From Candidatus Gastranaerophilales bacterium (GTDB lineage: Bacteria > Cyanobacteriota > Vampirovibrionia > Gastranaerophilales > Gastranaerophilaceae): a stretch of DNA of 64,000 bases. Below, piece after piece: positions 43,033 through 52,121 of the stretch. Under the pieces are notes generated by a model. That model did not search any database and was not told the DNA's origin. It saw nothing but the letters and a program-made list of their open reading frames with translations. A program made the position numbers and the translations under genes. The DNA lies in the NCBI GenBank assembly GCA_944325635.1, contig CALVBD010000007.1, positions 31,768 to 95,767 of the forward strand, given 5' to 3'. How positions within the stretch are numbered: position 1 is the first letter of the stretch; each line of letters begins with the position of its first letter.

Positions 43033-43356
43033 ATGGATAACAAAAAATTACTTGGTAAACGGATAAAAGAAATAAGAAAGAGTTTCGGATATACTCAAGA
43101 GAAATTCTCCGAAATGGTCGGTATAGAAACATCATCCCTCAGCGGCATTGAGTCGGGGCGCTTTTTCCCTTCGCTCCATGTATTGGATAAAATGTCAAAT
43201 GTATTAGATGTTCCGTTAGTGGAATTTTTTAATTTCTTTTCAGTTGATTTACCAAAAAATTTGGATGAAGAAATTGCTAATATTGTAAAAGTTCAAAGCA
43301 GTGCAAATAAGGAAATAATATATAAATTAATAAAAGCTGCTTTTGCAGTTAAGTAG
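43033..43356 (+). CDS. XRE-family regulator, leaderless
   Basis: The 107-residue protein has an N-terminal XRE helix-turn-helix (LLGKRIKEIRKSFGYTQEKFSEMVGIETSSLSGIESGRFFPS) and a C-terminal helix ending ANKEIIYKLIKAAFAVK. No ribosome binding site precedes the ATG; TATTAT lies 6 nt upstream. It has the same length and C-terminal motif as the XRE protein at 50262. It probably regulates the divergent pilin C gene. Confidence 0.85.
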   Translation: MDNKKLLGKRIKEIRKSFGYTQEKFSEMVGIETSSLSGIESGRFFPSLHVLDKMSNVLDVPLVEFFNFFSVDLPKNLDEEIANIVKVQSSANKEIIYKLIKAAFAVK

Positions 43357-43399
43357 TTGTGGAAGATATTTATAATAAATTAGGAGTAAAGCAAATTTA

Positions 43400-43745
43400 G
43401 GATTAAGACATTGCGAGCACTCTGCCGAACAAAAGATGACTAAAATCACGTTTTGTGAGTTGGAAGAAGCAATCAGCTTTTTGCCTCCCTTTGTAAGGGA
43501 GGTGGCACGCTAGTGCCGGAGGGTTTTTTATAAAACCACTTCACCACTCTCTTTTTCTTACCCCTCACCCGAATTTGTAAATTCGCTTACGCTCATTAAC
43601 AAATTCAACCCTCTCCCTCAAGGGGAGAGGGTTGTCTTAAAACTTAATTGCACACTTAACGTCTTAGCGTCCCAACGTCTTAACGTCTTTTTGCTAAATC
43701 ACTCTCATCTCACTTTATTCTCCTTAACGTCCTATTGTCAAAAAA
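43400..43745. repeat. Mosaic of short dispersed repeats
   Basis: The 450 bp gap before malQ holds GACATTGCGAGCACTC (43407-43422), CCTCCCTTTGTAAGGGAGG plus its GCACGCTAGTGCC arm (43483-43525), CCCCTCACCCGAATTTGTAAATTCG...CCCTCTCCCTCAAGGGG (43560-43633) and TTAACGTCTTAGCGTCCC-type blocks (43652-43695, 43722-43735). Confidence 0.75.
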
Positions 43746-43809
43746 CTTTGCTTATGCTACCATCAAAGCGTTATAGTATTTACAGTAAATAAGGGGAAAG
43801 GGGTATAAA

Positions 43810-45675
43810 ATGGTTTGCACGTTAGAAAAAAATGCAACTAAAACAATACAAAAAGCTCTCAAAGCTCTCGGAAAAAAGAATTTTGCCTTGATTATACACA
43901 GCGGAAGTTTTCCTGCTGCAGAAGGTGAAAATACGGGATTTGGCAGTGTCAATTCAAACGGCGGAAAAGAAGTTATTGATTACGCATCCGGTATTTTTAA
44001 TGCAATACAACTCGGTCCTGCCGGTAAAACTAAAGGCTGTGACTCTTCTCCTTATACGGGTACTATTTTTTCGGGTAATCCGTTGTTTATTGATTTGAAA
44101 GAACTTACTACCAAAAAATGGGGCAAAATTCTTTCGGAAGAAACTTATAATGACATTGTAAGCGGCAATCCTAATAAAGATATTAATAAAACAGCCTACT
44201 CTTATATTTATAAAAAACAGGGTGAGGCACTTTTGGAAGCGTGGAATAACTTTAAAAGTTCAGCAACGAAAAAAGCAATGAAAGATTTTGAAGTTTATAA
44301 ACGTGAAAATAATGAATGGCTTGATAAAGACAGCTTATATGAAGCGCTTTCTATTGAACACGGGAACGACTACTGGCCTTTATGGAATTCCGAAACAGAT
44401 AAAAACCTCTTTAACCCTAAATCTATAGAAGAAAAAATGGAATTTGCAAAACGTATTGAAGAAATTTCTAAAAAATACGCGGATGAAATTGATTTCTACA
44501 AGTTTGTACAGTTTGTTCTCTCAAAACAGACGGAAGAAACGCTTGAATATGCAAAAGATAAAGGTATAAAAATGATAGCAGACCGTCAGGTAGCTTTCTC
44601 TGATAGAGATACCTGGGCATATCAATCATTATTTTTAGAAGGCTGGATGCTCGGCTGTCCTCCTGATTACTTCTCAAAAGACGGTCAGGCATGGGGTTTC
44701 CCTGTAATGAATCCTGAAAAACTTTTCCACGAGGACGGTTCTCTGGATGAAGGCGGCATTCTGATGAAAAATCTTTTCAAAAAGATGTTCAAGGAAAATC
44801 CTGGCGGTGTAAGAATTGACCACATTGTAGGTTTAATTGATCCTTGGGTTTATAAGGCAGGCAAAAAACCACGTATTGAACAGGGCGCCGGAAGATTATA
44901 TTCTTCACCTGAACATCCTGAATTGAAAAAATATGCAATTCCGACTATGGATGATTTGGATTTGACGCTTGAAGCCGATAAGGAAAAGAGAGTTAAAACC
45001 TTATCAAAAGCCCAGATTAAGAAATACGGCAGACTGATTGAAAAAATCGTTATTGCCGCAGCAAAAGAAGAAGGTCTGAATAAAGACGCAATTGTCTGTG
45101 AAGACTTGGGAACTTTGACAAACCCGGTAGCTGCAGTCATGAAGGAATACGGGCTTTTAGGAATGAAACTCACTCAGTTTGTAGTTCCGGAAAAACCTGA
45201 ACACCCTTACAGATGTAAAAATATCACGGAAAAATGCTGGGCAATGGTCGGAACACACGACAACGAACCAATCAAAATGTGGGCAGATTCTATGATTAAT
45301 ACTCACGAAGGCTACCTGCATGTAAAAAATCTCGTAGAAGATTTGGATTTCCCGGATTGGGACAATAAAGATGCCTTGATTGTTGAATTGACAAAGAATG
45401 CTGACTTTTTAGCCCAGACAAAACTCGTTGAAATCTTTGCATCAAAAGCAGAAAATATCCAGATTTTCTTCACTGATTACTTTAAAATCTATGACGTTTA
45501 TAATAAACCGGGAACCTCCGGTGATGCAAACTGGAGCCTGAGACTTCCTGATAATTTCAAATCAATGGAGCCTATTAATCTTGCAAATATTCTAAAACTT
45601 GCTATAATTGCAAGAGGAAGCGAATTTGCTGAGAAAAATGCAAAATTAATAAAGGAACTTGATGAAGTTAAGTAA
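43810..45675 (+). CDS. malQ: 4-alpha-glucanotransferase (amylomaltase, GH77)
   Basis: The 621-residue protein has GH77 motifs in order: LIIHSGSFPAAEG and GFGSVNSNGGKEVIDYASGIFNAIQLGPAG at the N-terminus, IKMIADRQVAFSDRDTWAYQSLFLEG, GGVRIDHIVGLIDPWV (catalytic Asp), IVCEDLGTLTNPV (acid/base Glu) and MVGTHDNEP (third Asp). It disproportionates alpha-1,4 glucans. With the GH57 branching enzyme it supports glycogen turnover. The ribosome binding site AAGGGG is further than usual from ATG. Confidence 0.93.
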   Translation: MVCTLEKNATKTIQKALKALGKKNFALIIHSGSFPAAEGENTGFGSVNSNGGKEVIDYASGIFNAIQLGPAGKTKGCDSSPYTGTIFSGNPLFIDLKELTTKKWGKILSEETYNDIVSGNPNKDINKTAYSYIYKKQGEALLEAWNNFKSSATKKAMKDFEVYKRENNEWLDKDSLYEALSIEHGNDYWPLWNSETDKNLFNPKSIEEKMEFAKRIEEISKKYADEIDFYKFVQFVLSKQTEETLEYAKDKGIKMIADRQVAFSDRDTWAYQSLFLEGWMLGCPPDYFSKDGQAWGFPVMNPEKLFHEDGSLDEGGILMKNLFKKMFKENPGGVRIDHIVGLIDPWVYKAGKKPRIEQGAGRLYSSPEHPELKKYAIPTMDDLDLTLEADKEKRVKTLSKAQIKKYGRLIEKIVIAAAKEEGLNKDAIVCEDLGTLTNPVAAVMKEYGLLGMKLTQFVVPEKPEHPYRCKNITEKCWAMVGTHDNEPIKMWADSMINTHEGYLHVKNLVEDLDFPDWDNKDALIVELTKNADFLAQTKLVEIFASKAENIQIFFTDYFKIYDVYNKPGTSGDANWSLRLPDNFKSMEPINLANILKLAIIARGSEFAEKNAKLIKELDEVK

Positions 45676-46510
45676 AAAAATTCTGACAGGAATAATTATA
45701 GTAGTTTCAGCCGTAAATATTGCATTTGCGGCTGAAATTTCCACGGAGGCAAAGCTTCAGTATAACAAAGGGGTTGATATGTATCGTCTTGGCAGATACG
45801 ATGAGGCGATTACGGCATTTCAGCAGGCAGTTGATATTGATCCTAATTATATTGACGCTTATTATAATCTTGGATCAATTTTAGAATACATAAAACAGGA
45901 TGATGCAGCATTAGCGGTATTTAAGCAAATAATTCTCAGAAAACCTACGGATTACGAGGCTGTATACAAAGCAGCGGCATTGAGCGTAAAACTCGGTATG
46001 CCTGATCAGGCAAAATCTTATCTTTCGTTAATTCCGGCAAACAGTATTGTGAATTCAAAAGCTCAGCAACTTGCAGCTTCGATGAAGACTGATATGCAGA
46101 CTATTAAACATGAGCAAAAACAGCTTGCCGCACAATCCGAAAAAATTTCTCAAAGTAATGCTGTCTACGAAAACCTTGGCAGCCCGACCGGTATGGTTAC
46201 GGATAAAAACGGAAACCTTTATGTTGCGGGTTTTTCAGATAATGATATAGTTAAAATTTCTCCGGATGGGGAGCGCAGAATATTCGTAAAAGATTCCCGT
46301 CTAAATGGTCCGATTGGATTGGAAATTGATTCTTCCGGAAATATTTATGTCGCAAATTACAACGCAAATAATGTTTTAAAAATTTCTTCGACAGGGCAGG
46401 TTTCTGTATTAATTGGAAATATCCAAAAACCTTACTGTTTGCATATAGACGGAAATTTGTTGTTTATATCTGCCCAAGGTTCAAATTCAGTTGTACGATA
46501 TAAACTGTGA
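45662..46510 (+). CDS. Exported TPR and NHL-repeat protein
   Basis: The 282-residue protein has a signal peptide (MKLSKKILTGIIIVVSAVNIAFAAE), two or three TPR units (residues 30-130: YNKGVDMYRLGRYDEAITAFQQAVDIDPNYIDAYYNLG), a linker helix and NHL/SMP-30-like beta strands (SPTGMVTDKNGNLYVAGFSDNDIVKI; NGPIGLEIDSSGNIYVANYNANNVLKI). It is probably a periplasmic or surface interaction protein. ATG 45662 lies inside the malQ end, so the two genes are likely coupled. Confidence 0.82.
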   Translation: MKLSKKILTGIIIVVSAVNIAFAAEISTEAKLQYNKGVDMYRLGRYDEAITAFQQAVDIDPNYIDAYYNLGSILEYIKQDDAALAVFKQIILRKPTDYEAVYKAAALSVKLGMPDQAKSYLSLIPANSIVNSKAQQLAASMKTDMQTIKHEQKQLAAQSEKISQSNAVYENLGSPTGMVTDKNGNLYVAGFSDNDIVKISPDGERRIFVKDSRLNGPIGLEIDSSGNIYVANYNANNVLKISSTGQVSVLIGNIQKPYCLHIDGNLLFISAQGSNSVVRYKL

Positions 46511-46554
46511 TTAAAGACGAGTTCCTAAGATACCAGGGCACTGGTGGGGGGGAC

Positions 46555-46685
46555 TAAGGGAAAAGACGTTAGGACGATAAGACGTTAAGTACAATAAAAA
46601 TGTGAAAAGTGAAGTGTAATGCGTGATGAGACCGCTTATTATTGAACAACTCACTCCTCACCACTCACTATTCACTAAATTATCC
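46555..46685. repeat. Short dispersed repeats
   Basis: AAGACGTTAGGACGATAAGACG (46563-46584) is followed by TCACTCCTCACCACTCACTATTCAC-type sequence (46648-46678), the same order of families as at 33080 and 41720. Confidence 0.7.
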
Positions 46686-46723
46686 CAGCCCGACAAAATT
46701 CTTAAGGAAGTACCGCCCAAGAA

Positions 46724-48070
46724 TTACACATCTACGTCTTTCATCATATCAATAAGAGTGCTGATTGTCGTATCCATACTTACAATATCAGTTGTTCTCT
46801 GCTGGAGGAAGGCATTAATCTTAGGCATCATTTCAATTGCAGTATCAAGACGGGGGTTAGTTCCGGGCTGATACATACCAACATCGATTAAGTCTTTGTT
46901 TTCTCTATAGAGAGCCATTATTGCACGCATTTTCCCGGCTGCGGCCTTGTGTTCCGGAGTTGCGATAGCTGACATAAGCCTTGAAATACTTCCAAGAACA
47001 TCAATAGCAGGATAATGGTTCATCTCGGCAACTTTTCTTGATAAGAAAATGTGTCCGTCAACAATCCCTCGGACAATATCAACTATAGGATCGGAAATAT
47101 CATCCCCTTCCATTAATACTGTATAAAGAGCAGTGATAGAGCCTTTCGGGCTGTTTCCGGCACGTTCGAGAACTTTTTGAAGCCATGAAAATATGGAAGG
47201 CGGATATCCTTTCATAGTAGGAGGTTCGCCGAGAGATAACCCAACTTCACGCCCAGCCATGGCACAACGTGTAACCGTATCCGTCATTAAGAAAACTTTT
47301 TTCCCCTGATCTCTAAAGTATTCACAAACCGCAGTAGCGGTGAGAAGCGCTTTTTGACGTATCAAAGGCGGCTGATCGCCTGTAGAACATACAAGAACGG
47401 ATTTTGCCATACCTTTTTCGCCAAGAGCATCTTCTACGAATTCTTTAACCTCACGACCACGTTCTCCGATTAGCGCAACAACGTTAACATCGGCATCGGA
47501 GTTTCTTGCAATCATACCGAGCAGCGTACTTTTACCAACTCCGGAACCCGCAAATAATCCCAAACGCTGACCGCAGCCCATTGTCATACAACTGTCTATT
47601 GCGCGTACGCCTGTTGAGAACATTTCCGTAATAATAGGTCTTTCAAACGGCCCCGGAGGCGGACCTTCTATCGGTCTCCACTGAGCACCTGTCGTATCTA
47701 ATGGTTTTCCGTCAATCGGGTCGCCCATAGGATTAATCAACCTCCCGAGAAGAAAATCCCCGACAGGTATGATAATCGGTTTGCCTGTTGAGGTTACAAG
47801 GCTTCCCTGTCCTATGCCTTCGCCATCGTAAAGAAGAAGTAACTGGGCAGCTTCTCCTTTAAAAGCCTGAACTTCGGCAGGTTTTTGTTTCCCGTCGTAG
47901 GTTTCGATAAAGCATAAATCTCCTACCTTAAGTCCGGGAAGTTTTACCTCTACGGTCAGCCCCAGAAGTTTTGATACTGTTCCCTTGAATTTAAAAAGCT
48001 GGGTTTCGTTAAGTTTATTTTTAACTTTATTTTTTAATTCATTAATATTGGTAGTATCTATCAAATCCAT
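46724..48070 (-). CDS. fliI: FliI/SctN-family type III export ATPase
   Basis: The 448-residue protein has an F1-like N-terminal barrel, PMGDPIDGKP, FSTGVRAIDSCMTMGCGQRLGLFAGSGVGKST with Walker A at 174-182, ALIGERGREVKEF, and GSITALYTVLMEGDD as the Walker B region. It powers export through a flagellar or non-flagellar type III apparatus. FliI and SctN cannot be told apart safely here. No other apparatus gene is in the window. It is probably leaderless: TATAAT ends 6 nt before ATG 48070. Confidence 0.9.
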   Translation of the reverse strand: MDLIDTTNINELKNKVKNKLNETQLFKFKGTVSKLLGLTVEVKLPGLKVGDLCFIETYDGKQKPAEVQAFKGEAAQLLLLYDGEGIGQGSLVTSTGKPIIIPVGDFLLGRLINPMGDPIDGKPLDTTGAQWRPIEGPPPGPFERPIITEMFSTGVRAIDSCMTMGCGQRLGLFAGSGVGKSTLLGMIARNSDADVNVVALIGERGREVKEFVEDALGEKGMAKSVLVCSTGDQPPLIRQKALLTATAVCEYFRDQGKKVFLMTDTVTRCAMAGREVGLSLGEPPTMKGYPPSIFSWLQKVLERAGNSPKGSITALYTVLMEGDDISDPIVDIVRGIVDGHIFLSRKVAEMNHYPAIDVLGSISRLMSAIATPEHKAAAGKMRAIMALYRENKDLIDVGMYQPGTNPRLDTAIEMMPKINAFLQQRTTDIVSMDTTISTLIDMMKDVDV

Positions 48071-48076
48071 ACTAGA

Positions 48077-48105
48077 ATTATAATGATAAAACCCCTAATA
48101 ATCAA
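48077..48105 (-). promoter_or_regulatory. Leaderless promoter of fliI
   Basis: On the minus strand TTGATT (48105-48100), 17 bp, TATAAT (48082-48077), then 6 nt to ATG 48070. Confidence 0.7.
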
Positions 48106-48113
48106 ATTTTTAA

Positions 48114-48871
48114 CATAAAATATGTTATCGGAAGAATTCTACCCTCTCCCCTTGCGGGAGAGGGTGGGACGAAGTCCCGGGTGAGGGGTAATATTACAAA
48201 TAGAAGCTTATCACTATTTCAGTATGTTCACTTTTTCTTTTTGTTGCGAAGTAAAAAACGGATTGCGAGCTGAGGACGAAACAGCGGCGCGAAGGCGGCG
48301 GTGTGCAGTCCGTTAAACGCGAGCAAACAAGCGGAAAAAGTGAACCGAAAAAGAAAAACACGCTATTTTCTCAGCAATGCCATTCTGGCATTGCAAGACT
48401 GTATGGACAGCGTGAAAAGCTTTGCTTTTCACCATTTTGCTCGCTATCGTGCTTCGCACACGCTCGCTAAAAAATGCCGAACGTGCACAATTTATTGTGC
48501 GATAGTGAGGCTTGAACGGTTAAATGCTCTCGCATTTAACGACTTCCATTTGGTCTTTGCGCTGCGAAGCAACGCTTTTAAATAAGCGTGTTTCTTTTTC
48601 TTGGCTGACGTTCTTTTTAAGCTTGCTTGCCGCCGTTAAACGGGCACGCATACGCATAGCGTATGCTCCTGCCCTCTGGCGGCAATGCGCTTTTCATCGC
48701 AAAAAAGAAAAAGAATGTCAGTGCAGGGTTTGGGGCTGCACAAGCCCCAAATATAAATATTGTAGCTATATAACCCTCACCCGAATTTGTAAATTCGCTC
48801 ATGCTCATTAACAAATTCTACCCTCTCCCGCAAGGGGAGAGGGTATACTTCTTCCGATAACATATATTATG
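48114..48871. mobile_element. TIR-flanked structured non-coding element, copy 2
   Basis: The 758 bp element is bounded by 23 bp inverted repeats (48114-48136, 48849-48871) that match at 22 positions, core ATATGTTATCGGAAGAA. Just inside each end is a CCCTCTCCC palindrome. The interior repeats the copy 1 order: GTTCACTTTTTC/GAAAAAGTGAAC (48226-48237, 48334-48345), GTTAAATGC/GCATTTAAC, GCGCTGCGAAGCAACGC, a final stem with TTCTTTTT/AAAAAGAA, and GGGGCT/AGCCCC. The loop between the first stem arms differs entirely from copies 1 and 3. It has no transposase. Confidence 0.72.
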
Positions 48872-49029
48872 TAGAATTATTAATACACGCTTGATAAAGA
48901 AACATATTTGTGTTTATATGGGTTTGGAACGGGCAATTCCTCTTAGCCTTGTTCAAGGGCTGGCATTCAAGGCGCGGCTGCATTGACTGACAGACCGTAT
49001 GTTTACCACAAAAATAAGGGAAATTAGAA

Positions 49030-49410
49030 ATGTTAAAAATCAGATTAAAAAGAACCGGCGCTAAAAAAGCCGCATCATACAGAATTGTAGTTATTAATTC
49101 AGCATCAAAACGTGAAGGCAGACCTATTCAGGAATTAGGTCACTACAATCCTAAAACAAAAGTGATGAAACTTGATATTACATCAGCTCAAGATTGGGTG
49201 AAAAAAGGTGCACAACCTACAGAAACAGTTCAATACCTGATGAAAAATTGCAACGCAGACGGTACTTTAAACTATCAGAAAAAAGAAACTGTTAAACTTT
49301 CTAAAAAAGCTCAGGCAAAGGCTGCCGCAGAAGCTGAAGCAAAGGCTAAAGCTGAAGAAGAAGCAAAAGCAGCTGCCGAAGCCGCAGAGGAAGCTCCGGC
49401 TGAAGCATAA
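49030..49410 (+). CDS. rpsP: 30S ribosomal protein S16
   Basis: The 126-residue protein starts MLKIRLKRTGAKKAASYRIVVINSASKREGRPIQELGHYNP, diagnostic for S16, which stabilises the 30S body. The last 40 residues are an Ala/Glu/Lys-rich tail (AKAAAEAEAKAKAEEEAKAAAEAAEEAPAEA is its composition type), longer than in the usual 80-90 residue protein. GGGAAATT precedes the ATG. The 158 bp upstream of the start, after copy 2 of the element, contains CCTTGTTCAAGG (48951-48962) but no sure regulator. Confidence 0.95.
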   Translation: MLKIRLKRTGAKKAASYRIVVINSASKREGRPIQELGHYNPKTKVMKLDITSAQDWVKKGAQPTETVQYLMKNCNADGTLNYQKKETVKLSKKAQAKAAAEAEAKAKAEEEAKAAAEAAEEAPAEA

Positions 49411-49430
49411 GTATAAGATTTATACAAAGG

Positions 49431-49463
49431 AAAAAGACCTGACATTAAGTCAGGTCTTTTTCT
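49431..49463. terminator. Bidirectional terminator after rpsP
   Basis: AAAAAGACCTGAC-ATTAA-GTCAGGTCTTTTT is a perfect 13 bp stem with flanking A and T runs, placed to serve both rpsP and the convergent gene at 49494. Confidence 0.92.
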
Positions 49464-49493
49464 ATAATCCTTATATAAAACTATGTTGAACCG

Positions 49494-49982
49494 TCAAATA
49501 TTCTTAGGGTAGAAAGTATGTTGGGCGCGGCTATTATTAATCATGTCACCTGCATTAACTCTTGCAACATTTTCTTTTGATTCTTGAATTGAGCCGTCAG
49601 GCATTTCTCTGTTATAGGTAGAAATTTTATCATGATCAGCCGGGTCTTTAAAAATAATTCCTTTGGGTTCACGACGTGCCTGAACAGATGTAAATTCACA
49701 TCCCATAAGTCTGTATGTATCATCTTTTTCTGTATCTCTAATTTCAGCACTGCTCAATCCGTAGAAATTAACTGAACCGTCATCTTGAATGTCAACAGTA
49801 GCTTTTCTTTCCGCATTCTGCTGCTCATAAGTCACTTTAGTCCCGTCTTTCAGGGTTACTGTATATTCTTTGTACTGTTCCCATGTACCTTTCTCGCTTG
49901 TTCTTTCTTTTGTTTTAACCTCTTGTTTTGCAACTTCAGTTTTTGAGAAGCTTACACCTCCGATATTAAGCGGTTCTGTCAT
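49494..49982 (-). CDS. Unknown acidic beta-rich protein
   Basis: The 162-residue protein starts MTEPLNIGGVSFSKTEVAKQEVK. A repeated Thr/Lys/Asp-rich strand pattern (YTVTLKDGTKVTYEQQ, ATVDIQDDGSVNFYGL) suggests a small beta-sheet domain, and the C-terminus is polar (HTFYPKNI). ATG 49982 is chosen for its AAGGAG; 17 upstream codons lack one. There is no signal peptide. It is divergent from an XRE gene, like the prepilins, but is not a prepilin. Confidence 0.6.
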   Translation of the reverse strand: MTEPLNIGGVSFSKTEVAKQEVKTKERTSEKGTWEQYKEYTVTLKDGTKVTYEQQNAERKATVDIQDDGSVNFYGLSSAEIRDTEKDDTYRLMGCEFTSVQARREPKGIIFKDPADHDKISTYNREMPDGSIQESKENVARVNAGDMINNSRAQHTFYPKNI

Positions 49983-50261
49983 AATAATCTCCTTTTTCTT
50001 TTCTTGTATCACTCGTGTAATTGCAATTAACATCTCATACTTCTATAAAAACATGTTGTGGATAAGAAATTGCCTATTAAATGATATTATATTTCTTAAT
50101 TATATAAAAATAAGATATACTAATGCTTTTAATGCTTTACAAAAGTTTATACTTAATTAAATTGCCATGCAAGTTAATATCTTATATTTCTCTTTTATTG
50201 AAATTTTGTATCATTCTGCGATTAAAAAGTATTTTTTATAATTAATTTGAGGTTAAATTTC

Positions 50262-50585
50262 GTGAATATAAAAAAGCAGTTAGGTTCAAAAATTAAAAGA
50301 TTGCGGCAAAAACGCGGTTTTACACAGGAGCAGCTGGCGGAAAAGCTTGATATTGCAACACGTACACTTTGCGGGATAGAAAACGGTGAAAATTTTTTGA
50401 CGGCAGAAACTCTTGAAAAGATTTTGACAGTTTTAAATATTTCAAGTTCCGAACTGTTTGCTTTTGATCATTTGCGGCCTCAAGAAGTGCTCGTTGAAGA
50501 AATTATTCAAGATTTACACAGTATAAAAAGCCGTGAAAAAATAGAAATCGTTTATAAATTAATAAAAGCAATAATAACAGAATAA
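50262..50585 (+). CDS. XRE-family regulator
   Basis: The 107-residue protein starts at GTG 50262, with GAGG 9 nt upstream. It has KQLGSKIKRLRQKRGFTQEQLAEKLDIATRTLCGIENGENFLTAETLEKIL as the helix-turn-helix and a C-terminal REKIEIVYKLIKAIITE, nearly the same as in the regulator at 43033. The 279 bp divergent region contains ATAAGATAT and ATATCTTAT about 60 bp apart. The stop codon abuts that of the next gene on the other strand. Confidence 0.85.
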   Translation: MNIKKQLGSKIKRLRQKRGFTQEQLAEKLDIATRTLCGIENGENFLTAETLEKILTVLNISSSELFAFDHLRPQEVLVEEIIQDLHSIKSREKIEIVYKLIKAIITE

Positions 50586-51071
50586 TTATTTACTGTCTTT
50601 GTACTTGCTGATTTCCTCAAAATAATGTTCAAGCGCGATATAACCCTTGTAAATTTCGTTTGAAATATTTGCATAGCTGTTTGCGTCAATAAACTTCAAC
50701 TCTTTTGTGCGTATTTCCATAATCGTATCGGCATCGTGTTTGAGTTTTTCATCTCTTGAAGCTGACCATTTCTGTAAAAGAGCTAATTCTTCATACATTT
50801 GTTTAATGGTTGTATATTCAAGAATATTGAAATCATATTTTGCGAGAAGCTGTTTATCTGAGTTTGAAATTCTGCTTTGAACTGCCTGAAATTTAAATAC
50901 GCGTTTAATGATAACGTAATTATCAGCTAATTTTTTATGAGAGTACGGGATGACGTTTTTGGCAAGAAGCGCAGCGAACGAACGTGATGTAAATGCATCG
51001 TCACCGTGTGAAAAAGAACTTTTTGATGTTAAATCAAAATCTGACTTCTTAGAAACAATTTCTTCAATCAT
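50586..51071 (-). CDS. Unknown helical protein
   Basis: The 161-residue soluble, almost entirely helical protein starts MIEEIVSKKSDFDLTSKSSFSHGDDAF and ends with two long helices (KQMYEELALLQKWSASRDEKLKHDADTIMEIRTKEL; EIYKGYIALEHYFEEISKYKDSK). GGAGG lies upstream of the ATG. There is no membrane segment or known motif. Function unknown. Confidence 0.6.
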   Translation of the reverse strand: MIEEIVSKKSDFDLTSKSSFSHGDDAFTSRSFAALLAKNVIPYSHKKLADNYVIIKRVFKFQAVQSRISNSDKQLLAKYDFNILEYTTIKQMYEELALLQKWSASRDEKLKHDADTIMEIRTKELKFIDANSYANISNEIYKGYIALEHYFEEISKYKDSK

Positions 51072-51168
51072 CCTACCCTATACCTCCGTTGAAATAATAA
51101 TAGAATAACTAAAAGTTTTTGTCATGATAAAAATGCAAATTTTTAACAAATTTTAATTTTTACAAAAA

Positions 51169-52005
51169 ATATGTTATCGGAAGAAACAATCCCCCCATCC
51201 CCCCTTTACAAAGGGGGTAAATCATATCCCCTCTCCCCTTGAGGGATACAAAGGAAACAGCTCAGCTGTGCGAAGCGAGTGACCCTGTATGTCTTGTGCT
51301 GAGGGAAGAATTTCTTAGTGAACATTAGTGAGCATAGAAATTCGGGAGAGGGGTAATTTTATATTCTTTAGGTATGTTCATTTCTTTTCTTTTTTAGCCG
51401 GAAAAAAGAAAAGAAACGAACCAAAGAAAAGAAAAATCGGCAAAAAATTCCAGCGTCGCTACGCGCCGCGAAATAAAATGGAAGTAGTTGAAGGCAGAGC
51501 CTTCAACCTTATATGCTCGCTATCGCGGCAAAGCCGCACGCTCGCCTGAAAACCCTCCGGCGCTTGGCGCCACCTCCCTTACAAGGGAGGTTCTGAACTA
51601 CCCCCCTTGTAAAGGGGGGTAGGGGGGATTCAGACCTGCCGTAGGCAGTTGCCGAACGTGCACGAAGTGCGATAGGGAGGCTCAAAGGTTAAATGCGTCA
51701 GCATTTAACTACATCCATTCGGTCTTGCGCTGCGAAGCAGCGCTGTAAATAATACGTGTTTTTCTTTCTTAGCCGATATTCTTTCTTTTTGCATCGCAAC
51801 AAAAAGAAAGAATATCCGGTGCAGGGTTTGGGGCTGCAAAGCCCCAAATATAAAATTGTAACCCTCTCCCGAATTTGTAAATTCGCTAACGCTCACTAAC
51901 AAATTCTACCCTCTCCCAGATGGAGAGGGATAAGTGGTGGAGCGTCTATAATCAAATGGTATCCTGTAAGGGGAGAGGGGTAAAAAATGTATTCCGATAA
52001 CATAT
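51169..52005. mobile_element. TIR-flanked structured non-coding element, copy 3
   Basis: The 837 bp element is bounded by ATATGTTATCGGAA (51169-51182) and its complement (51992-52005), the same terminal repeat as copy 2. The first stem GTTCATTTCTTTTC.../...GAAAAGAAACGAAC (51376-51395, 51402-51421) has one mismatch in 20. It also has GTTGAAGGC/GCCTTCAAC, CCTCC/GGAGG (51551-51592), GTTAAATGC/GCATTTAAC, GCGCTGC-GAA-GCAGCGC, a GATATTCTTTCTTTTT/AAAAAGAAAGAATATC stem and GGGGCT/AGCCCC. The nested cruciform of copies 1 and 2 is missing. It ends about 117 bp before leuS. Confidence 0.72.
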
Positions 52006-52121
52006 ATTTATGTGATTTGCGTCAGAAATTCTTTTGTGCTAACCTTTTAACAGAAATAAGATTAAGTTGCCGTTATTGGCTTAACCCCCGCGGCAAAAGA
52101 GTTAGGGAGAAAAATATAAGT

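Noticed and set aside
48301..48814. Open frames inside element copy 2
   Set aside because: Composition follows the hairpins, the frame is not kept in the other copies, and there is no start signal.
51328..51902. Open frames inside element copy 3
   Set aside because: Same reasons as for copy 2; one spans inverted repeats only.
51987..52121. N-terminal extension of leuS
   Set aside because: It would place the terminal repeat of element 3 in the protein; the family start and a GGGAG site support ATG 52122.
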